The notes under the pieces were generated by a model, which worked only from the letters and a program-made list of their open reading frames with translations, did no database searches and had not been told where the DNA came from. DNA of 64,000 bases from Bradyrhizobium rifense (GTDB lineage: Bacteria > Pseudomonadota > Alphaproteobacteria > Rhizobiales > Xanthobacteraceae), in contig NZ_VSSS01000013.1 of NCBI RefSeq assembly GCF_008123425.1, forward strand, positions 21,811 to 85,810. Direction: 5' to 3'. Below are positions 59,050-64,000 of this stretch, piece after piece. The position numbers and the translations under genes are program-made. The number at the start of each line of letters is the position of its first letter. The first letter of the stretch is position 1.

Positions 59050-60807
59050 ATGATCCTCTATCTGCTGGCCTATCTCGGTGGCGTCCTGACCATCGTGAGC
59101 CCGTGCATCCTCCCGGTTATTCCCTTCGTGCTGGCGCGCGCCGATCGGCCGTTCTTGCGGAACGGGCTGCCGATGTTGATCGGCATGTCGCTCGCGTTTG
59201 CCGTCGTCGCGACGTTGGCCTCTGTCGCGGGTGGCTGGGTCGTCTCGGCCAATCAGTACGGGCGCGGCGCCGCGCTGATTCTGCTGGCCTTGTTCGGCCT
59301 GACATTGGTGTTTCCGGAATTGGCCGATCGCCTGATGCGGCCGCTGGTGGCGGTCGGCGCGCGGATGTCGCAGTCGGCCAGTGAGCCGGGCGAGGACAGT
59401 CTTGTCGCCCCTTTCGTGCTCGGAATTGCGACCGGCTTTCTCTGGGCGCCCTGTGCGGGTCCGGTGCTGGGCCTGATCCTGACCGGCGCCGCGCTTCAGG
59501 GCGCCAACGCCGGAACCGCGCTGCTGCTTCTGGTCTATGCGGCGGGCGCTGCGACCTCGCTGGCGCTGGCTTTGCTGGTCGGCGGCCGCGTCTTCGCGGC
59601 GATGAAGCGCTCGATCGGTGCCGGTGAATGGATCAGGCGCGGCGTCGGCGTGGCCGTACTTGCCGCTGTCGTCGCCATCTCGCTCGGCCTCGATACCGGC
59701 TTCCTCACCAACCTCTCGGTTGGCAGCACAACGTCGCTGGAGCAGGCGCTGCTCGACAAATTGCATCCGAACGCGAAGACCGCGATGACGGGATCGTCGA
59801 TGCAGGCCAAGCCGGTCGGCGAGAATGCGTCGGATCTGCTCATGGTCGAGGATCTCGATCCCAAGCTCGCCGGTGCGCAGGAGTGGCTGAACTCGCCGCC
59901 GCTGAGCTTCGAGGAGCTGAAGGGCAAGGTGGTCCTAGTAGACTTCTGGACCTATTCCTGCATCAACTGCCTGCGCTCGATCCCCTATGTCCGCGCCTGG
60001 GCGGAGAAGTATCGCGATCGCGGTCTCGTGGTGATCGGCGTGCACGCGCCCGAATTCGCGTTCGAGCGTAACGTCGACAACATCAAGAATGCGATTGCGA
60101 CGCTCAAGATCAATTATCCCGTCGCCGTCGACAACGACTACAAGATCTGGCGCTCCTTCGAGAACCAGTATTGGCCGGCACATTACTTCATCGATGCCAA
60201 TGGGAAAGTTCGTCACCATCACTTTGGTGAAGGCGAGTACGCGGAGTCCGAGCGCGTCATCCAGACACTGCTTGCTGAAGCTGGAAACAAGAACGTCCCG
60301 TCCGACATCGTTGCCGTGAAGGCATCGGGCGCGGAGGCGGCGGCCTCGGAAGGCTCTGACGTCAAATCGCCCGAGACTTATGTCGGCTATGATCGCAGCG
60401 AAAACTTCGTCTCACCCGGCGGCGTGGCGAAGGATGAGAGCCACGTCTATGCCGCGGGTGAGCCGCAGCTCAACGACTGGTCACTCACCGGCAACTGGAC
60501 CGTCGGTGCCGAGCGCGCGCAACTCAACGCGCCTGACGGCAGCATCGTCTATCGTTTCCATGCCCGCGACCTGCATCTGGTGCTCGGTCCCGCGACCGAA
60601 GGCGCCAGCATCCGCTTCCGCATCACCATCGACGGCAAGCCGCCCGGTAGCGCGCATGGCATGGACGCGGATGCCGACGGCAATGGTGTGGTGACGACGC
60701 AGCGGCTCTATCAGCTCGTCCGCACGCCGGACACGGTCGCCGACCACACCTTCGAGATTCGCTTTCTCGATCCCGGCGTGCAGGCCTACGCCTTTACGTT
60801 CGGCTGA
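59050..60807 (+). CDS. DipZ-like protein: CcdA domain plus thioredoxin-like and C-terminal domains
   Basis: This gene encodes 585 residues, starting 13 bases after the modA-like stop. Residues 1-230 are a CcdA/DsbD-type membrane domain with Cys19 (SPCILPVIPF) and Cys135 (APCAGPVLG). An extracytoplasmic thioredoxin fold follows with active-site Cys304-Ile-Asn-Cys307 (YSCINCLR). The last ~150 residues form a beta-sandwich DipZ C-terminal domain. Known DipZ proteins carry electrons from cytoplasmic thioredoxin to periplasmic targets. It overlaps the convergent COG4705 gene by 14 bases. Confidence 0.93.
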   Translation: MILYLLAYLGGVLTIVSPCILPVIPFVLARADRPFLRNGLPMLIGMSLAFAVVATLASVAGGWVVSANQYGRGAALILLALFGLTLVFPELADRLMRPLVAVGARMSQSASEPGEDSLVAPFVLGIATGFLWAPCAGPVLGLILTGAALQGANAGTALLLLVYAAGAATSLALALLVGGRVFAAMKRSIGAGEWIRRGVGVAVLAAVVAISLGLDTGFLTNLSVGSTTSLEQALLDKLHPNAKTAMTGSSMQAKPVGENASDLLMVEDLDPKLAGAQEWLNSPPLSFEELKGKVVLVDFWTYSCINCLRSIPYVRAWAEKYRDRGLVVIGVHAPEFAFERNVDNIKNAIATLKINYPVAVDNDYKIWRSFENQYWPAHYFIDANGKVRHHHFGEGEYAESERVIQTLLAEAGNKNVPSDIVAVKASGAEAAASEGSDVKSPETYVGYDRSENFVSPGGVAKDESHVYAAGEPQLNDWSLTGNWTVGAERAQLNAPDGSIVYRFHARDLHLVLGPATEGASIRFRITIDGKPPGSAHGMDADADGNGVVTTQRLYQLVRTPDTVADHTFEIRFLDPGVQAYAFTFG

Positions 60808-61582
60808 GCGAGTGGGCGCCGGGATGCTGTCCTGCGCGTTGCGGGATCAGCAGGAGGCAGACCACCATGAACGCCGCGATTACGGCCGAGGCCAGTGGTC
60901 GGCTCAGGGCAAGTCCGCCATGGTCGAGCGGCTTGTCGAGGAAGTCGCCGACGGTCGCGCCCAGCGGTCGCGTCAGGATGAAGGCGGCCCAGAACAACGT
61001 GACGCGTGAGACGCGCGTCCAGAAATAAAGTGCGGCGATGACGGCCAATCCTGCAGCGAAGATCAGCGCGCCGCCGCGATAGCCCATGTCGCCGGTATCT
61101 GCGATCCAGTCGCCGAGCGCGGTGCCAAGTGTCTGCGAAAACGTGATTGCGCCCCAATAGAAGGCCTCGACGCGCGGCGTGCTGACGCTGTTGACCGAGA
61201 TCGTTCCCTCGGCGCGATACCAGAGGCCGAGCACCAGCACGAGGCAGGTGAGGAGGAGCGTCGAGCCGCCGGTGTATCCAATGCCAAGTGAACGATCGGC
61301 GAAGTCGGCCATCGTGGTGCCGAAGGTGGTCGAGGCCACGATGGTCGCCCAGTACAGCGTTGGATTGAACTTGCGCGCTTGGATTTGTGCGGCGACCAGG
61401 ACGATCATCGCCGCCAGGAACAGGAACGTGCCGGCGAGATAACCCCAGTTCAGCGTCATCGTGACGGTGTCGCCGCCGGTCTCGCCCAGCGTCGTGGCGG
61501 CGATCTTGATGATCCAGAAGCCGAGCGTCACTTCCGGGACCTTGCTTTCGCTGACGAGGTCGCTCTTTGCGTAATCTTGCAT
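60794..61582 (-). CDS. COG4705-type integral membrane protein (a)
   Basis: This 262-residue protein has eight predicted helices in four pairs, each bearing a Gly...Asp motif: TTLGETGGD, TTFGTTMAD, QTLGTALGD and RPLGATVGD. The N-terminal KVPEVTLGFWIIKI matches its paralogue at 62059. The repeated acidic residues within membrane segments suggest a cation or metal pathway, as inference only. It is the last gene of the three-gene unit divergent to a two-component system. Confidence 0.82.
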   Translation of the reverse strand: MQDYAKSDLVSESKVPEVTLGFWIIKIAATTLGETGGDTVTMTLNWGYLAGTFLFLAAMIVLVAAQIQARKFNPTLYWATIVASTTFGTTMADFADRSLGIGYTGGSTLLLTCLVLVLGLWYRAEGTISVNSVSTPRVEAFYWGAITFSQTLGTALGDWIADTGDMGYRGGALIFAAGLAVIAALYFWTRVSRVTLFWAAFILTRPLGATVGDFLDKPLDHGGLALSRPLASAVIAAFMVVCLLLIPQRAGQHPGAHSLSRT

Positions 61583-61600
61583 GGTGTCCTCGTTGCTGCC

Positions 61601-61999
61601 TCAGGCCTTCGCGACGCTATCCATGATCGCGAGCAGATCGGTGATCGCCTGCTTGCATTTTGCGGCATCCGGCGTGCCCGCACGCAGCGCCTCCAGCGCG
61701 CGGTCGATCGCCTTGTCGACCGTGTGCCAGTCGGCCGCCGCGCGCGGCTTCAATCCGGCTTCGGCCTCATCCCATTTGGTCTCGAGGTCCTTGATCCTTG
61801 TCCTGGCGCCGGGAAGGTCGCCCTTGTCGACCAGCGCGGCGACATCGACGACAATGCTGCGGAATGGCGTGAGGTCGCCAAGCTTTGCGGTCGCGGCTTC
61901 CGCGAGCGGCACGAAGGTGATGTGCTGACTTGCATGCATGTTTGGTTCGCCGGAGAAGGTCGTCACGAGGCAAACGGCAAGGGCGGGGATGAGTTTCAT
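61601..61999 (-). CDS. small exported helical protein between COG4705 paralogues
   Basis: This 132-residue protein starts at ATG 61999 behind AGGAGAGACC. A signal peptide ([19 protein letters not shown]) leads to a helical, charged periplasmic part with [33 protein letters not shown] and [16 protein letters not shown]. The pattern recalls histidine-kinase accessory or cytochrome b562-like bundles, but heme ligands are not clear. It lies 18 bases upstream of the COG4705(a) gene. Confidence 0.75.
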   Translation of the reverse strand: MKLIPALAVCLVTTFSGEPNMHASQHITFVPLAEAATAKLGDLTPFRSIVVDVAALVDKGDLPGARTRIKDLETKWDEAEAGLKPRAAADWHTVDKAIDRALEALRAGTPDAAKCKQAITDLLAIMDSVAKA

Positions 62000-62058
62000 C
62001 GGTCTCTCCTGGTGTGGCTCCTGCGTCCATGCAGGATGCGTTGAAGCTGTGGTTGAAG

Positions 62059-62841
62059 TTACTGCGCCGGATCTGCGCGGCGCCTGCCGTCGCCCTCGAA
62101 TGTCACCCAGGCGACGAGGCCGACGATCACGGTCAGGAAGACGATGCTGGTCTGGATCGTGCCGAGGCCCATGCCGCCATACTCGCGCGACTGCGACAGC
62201 AGATCGCCGAGTGAGGCGCCGAGCGGGCGGGTGAGGATGTAGGCGAGCCAGAAGGTCAGGACGGGATTTGCGCCGAAATTATAGGCCGTCATCACCGCAG
62301 CGATCAGCATACCAAAGGCCGCGACGCCGAGCTGGAAGCCGAGACCGAGTGCTTCGGTGGCGAGATCGCCTGCGGCCGTGCCGAGCGCGAAGGTGAACAG
62401 GATCGCCGTCCAGTAGAACAGCTCGCGCCGTGTTGTGACGATGCTGTGGATCGACAGCGTGCGCTCGACGCCGTACCAGACCGCAAAGGTCACCGCGAGC
62501 GCGCAGGCGAACGCGGCCGTGCTGACATAGAGGCTGATCTCGAGCTTGTCGGTCAGGAGATCCGTGAGCTGTGTGCCGACGATGCTGACGAGAACGACCG
62601 TGAGCCAATAGACCCAGGGCACATAGACCTGGCGGCTCAGTTGCGTGAGGAGTGCGGCAATCAGCAGACCGGTCATGCAGATCGCGGTTACGCTCGCGCC
62701 GAGGCCGACATGTACCGCAAGATAGTCGGCGCCGGTCTCGCCGACCGTGGTCGAGAGGATCTTGATGACCCAGAAGATCGCGGTGACCTCTGGAACCTTG
62801 TTCAGCATCTGCCTTGCGCCAAAGCCTGAATATTGCGACAT
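62059..62841 (-). CDS. COG4705-type integral membrane protein (b)
   Basis: This 260-residue protein starts at ATG 62841 behind GGGAGATTTGGGC. It has the same four-fold pattern as its paralogue: [27 protein letters not shown] and [23 protein letters not shown] opens the conserved part. The paralogues may form a heterodimer. It is the first gene after the CTTAG repeats that probably bind the divergent regulator. Confidence 0.82.
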   Translation of the reverse strand: MSQYSGFGARQMLNKVPEVTAIFWVIKILSTTVGETGADYLAVHVGLGASVTAICMTGLLIAALLTQLSRQVYVPWVYWLTVVLVSIVGTQLTDLLTDKLEISLYVSTAAFACALAVTFAVWYGVERTLSIHSIVTTRRELFYWTAILFTFALGTAAGDLATEALGLGFQLGVAAFGMLIAAVMTAYNFGANPVLTFWLAYILTRPLGASLGDLLSQSREYGGMGLGTIQTSIVFLTVIVGLVAWVTFEGDGRRRADPAQ

Positions 62842-62889
62842 GCCCAAATCTCCCAACGCCGAAACGATGTCGGACCGTCGCGCAGGCGA

Positions 62890-62905
62890 CTTAGGTCCGG
62901 CTTAG
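62890..62905 (+). promoter_or_regulatory. CTTAG-N6-CTTAG direct repeat
   Basis: CTTAG at 62890-62894 and 62901-62905, an 11-base period typical of OmpR/PmrA-type response-regulator dimers, 48 bases before the COG4705(b) start. Confidence 0.5.
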
Positions 62906-62963
62906 CGATCGGAAATTTCCAGGCAGGGCGGTCTTCGCCGCAATTTGGGCCAGCTGGGGCTTC

Positions 62964-62979
62964 CTAACTCTGCGCTAAG
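62964..62979 (-). promoter_or_regulatory. CTTAG-N6-GTTAG direct repeat on the minus strand
   Basis: The plus strand reads CTAAC-N6-CTAAG; on the minus strand this is CTTAG-N6-GTTAG with the same 11-base period as the other site. It lies 55 bases before the regulator start, fitting autoregulation. Confidence 0.5.
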
Positions 62980-63034
62980 TCGGGACCACCATGATTTTGA
63001 CGGCCGAATGGCCGGCAGTTTTGAGGATCGCGCT

Positions 63035-63697
63035 TTGCGAGTGTTGCTGATTGAGGACGACAGGATGGTTGGAGCGGCCGTCGAGCAGGCGCTGAAGGAT
63101 GCCGCCTATGCCGTCGACTGGGTCAGAGACGGCGAGACCGCGCTGCTTGCCGTGGCAAGTGAATCCTACGAGGTGCTGCTGCTCGATCTCGGTCTGCCGA
63201 ATACCGATGGTCGCGATATTCTGCGGCGGTTGCGTGCTGACGGCCGCAAGTTTCCTATCATCATCGTGACCGCGCGCGATGCGCTCGACGACAGGATCGA
63301 GGGGCTCGATCTCGGCGCGGACGACTACCTGGTCAAGCCGTTCGAGATCCGTGAGCTGCTGGCGCGGATGCGCGCCGTGACGCGCCGAGAGGGCAGCGGT
63401 GCGCCTGCCGTGCTTGGCAACGGCAAGCTCAGTCTCGATCCCGCGACCCGCGAGGCCTCGCTGCATGGCCAGACGACCATTCTGACCGCGCGCGAGTTCG
63501 CGCTGCTCCAGGCCTTGCTGACGCGGCCCGGTACCATCCTGTCGCGGAGCGAACTCGAGCGGCAGCTTTACGGCTGGAACGAGGAGGTCGAAAGCAATGC
63601 GGTCGAATTCCTGATCCACAGCATCCGAAGGAAGCTCGGCACGGAGGCGATCCGTAACGTGCGCGGCATGGGATGGATGGTGGATCGCGCGCCATGA
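63035..63697 (+). CDS. OmpR-family response regulator
   Basis: This gene encodes 220 residues from TTG 63035 behind GAGGATCGCGC (ATG 63008 is an alternative). Receiver features are E7-D8-D9, phospho-acceptor D51 (LLLDLGLPNTDG), T79 and K101 (VKPFEIRE). The winged helix ends NAVEFLIHSIRRKLG and VRGMGWMV. It is of the PmrA/QseB type. The kinase gene overlaps its stop (ATGA). The divergent COG4705 unit is the evident target. Confidence 0.92.
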   Translation: MRVLLIEDDRMVGAAVEQALKDAAYAVDWVRDGETALLAVASESYEVLLLDLGLPNTDGRDILRRLRADGRKFPIIIVTARDALDDRIEGLDLGADDYLVKPFEIRELLARMRAVTRREGSGAPAVLGNGKLSLDPATREASLHGQTTILTAREFALLQALLTRPGTILSRSELERQLYGWNEEVESNAVEFLIHSIRRKLGTEAIRNVRGMGWMVDRAP

Positions 63698-64000
63698 TCA
63701 AGTCGCTGCGCGGCCGGCTGTTCATCAGCTTGACGACGGTTGTCGTGTTGACTGGCCTTGTCGGAGGCGTGTTTGCGCACCGGTGGGCATTCGACGAAGC
63801 CATCGAGACGCAGGACTCCGTCCTGATCCAGATCGCGGGTCTCGTTCAGAGCGGTGGTCTCACGGGAACTCAAGACCTCCATGGGGTCGATGAGGACGCC
63901 GAAGTCTGGCTAATGGAATTGGGCAAGACGCCACAAGGCACGCCCGAGGAGCGTCAGTTGTGGCGGCTTCAGGACGGGATGCGGGACGCAACGCGAAAGG
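63694..64000 (+). CDS. sensor histidine kinase (3' end outside window)
   Basis: The ATG at 63694 overlaps the regulator stop by four bases. The visible ~102 residues begin MIKSLRGRLFISLTTVVVLTGLVGG, a membrane helix after a basic start typical of PmrB/QseC kinases. A periplasmic sensor follows (FDEAIETQDSVLIQIAGLVQ, ELGKTPQGTPEERQLW). The catalytic part lies beyond the window. Confidence 0.85.
   Translation, partial: MIKSLRGRLFISLTTVVVLTGLVGGVFAHRWAFDEAIETQDSVLIQIAGLVQSGGLTGTQDLHGVDEDAEVWLMELGKTPQGTPEERQLWRLQDGMRDATRK

Noticed and set aside
1..64000. CRISPR arrays, tRNA or rRNA genes, insertion sequences, prophage
   Set aside because: No regularly spaced direct repeats, no tRNA cloverleaf pattern, no transposase or integrase was found on reading both strands.

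Overview
The window is about 64 kb of high-GC alphaproteobacterial chromosome. It most resembles Bradyrhizobium or a close relative. This rests on the Omp25/31-type beta-barrel protein, the FNR/FixK-type and GTTC-N7-GTTC (alphaproteobacterial LexA) sites, the MoaA, RpiA and Gor sequences, and the many small zinc-ribbon proteins typical of Nitrobacteraceae. The assignment is an inference from sequence style; no 16S rRNA gene is present. I saw no tRNA or rRNA gene, CRISPR array, insertion sequence or prophage.

Layout. 1-5 kb: the end of an Omp25/31-like gene, a small lipoprotein, a two-component system, an M20 peptidase, and a small exported protein behind a perfect FNR/FixK-type palindrome. 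5-16 kb: an unknown exported protein, an orphan TRAP permease pair (dctQM), moaA, a PEGA-like lipoprotein, gph, rpiA, a DUF2059 protein, gor and a porin. 16-30 kb: stress and redox genes, including a manganese catalase fused to a DUF892 domain, an alpha/beta hydrolase, small zinc proteins, a bicupin protein and a small gene behind a LexA-type box. The same stretch holds a YbdK-type ligase with a class II glutamine amidotransferase, a PaiB-like and MocR-like pair with a strong palindromic operator, a redoxin, and a MOSC/flavin-reductase fusion. 30-36 kb: a TerB-like, small membrane protein, TerC and YqhA group, AraC and LysR regulators, and a racemase-like protein lacking both catalytic cysteines.

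36-58 kb is dominated by aldehyde and aromatic oxidation. It carries five different NAD(P)-dependent aldehyde dehydrogenases. A compact catabolic cluster encodes a flavin monooxygenase, an FMN reductase, a hydrolase, a cupin and an MFS importer, and lies beside a LuxR-type regulator. Two regulators with ModE-type DNA-binding domains lie in the same stretch, one of them fused to a PBP-like ligand domain.

The main discovery candidate is a set of five 24-bp palindromes with exactly the geometry of the ModE molybdate box: CGNTATAT or a close variant, N8, then the inverted arm. They lie at 38232, 38328, 48548, 56673 and 57881. Three sit 38-39 bases before a start codon. They precede an aldehyde dehydrogenase, a small unknown gene, an amidotransferase/aldehyde dehydrogenase/methyltransferase operon, and an operon with a ModA-like gene and a DipZ-like thiol-redox protein. 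This suggests a local molybdate-responsive or ModE-like regulon linking molybdenum status to aldehyde oxidation. The ModA-like gene is frameshifted, and the neighbouring SMP-30-like gene carries an in-frame TAG.

58-64 kb: the DipZ-like protein, two paralogous COG4705-type membrane proteins flanking a small exported protein, and a divergent two-component system. Paired CTTAG repeats in the intergenic region probably bind its response regulator.
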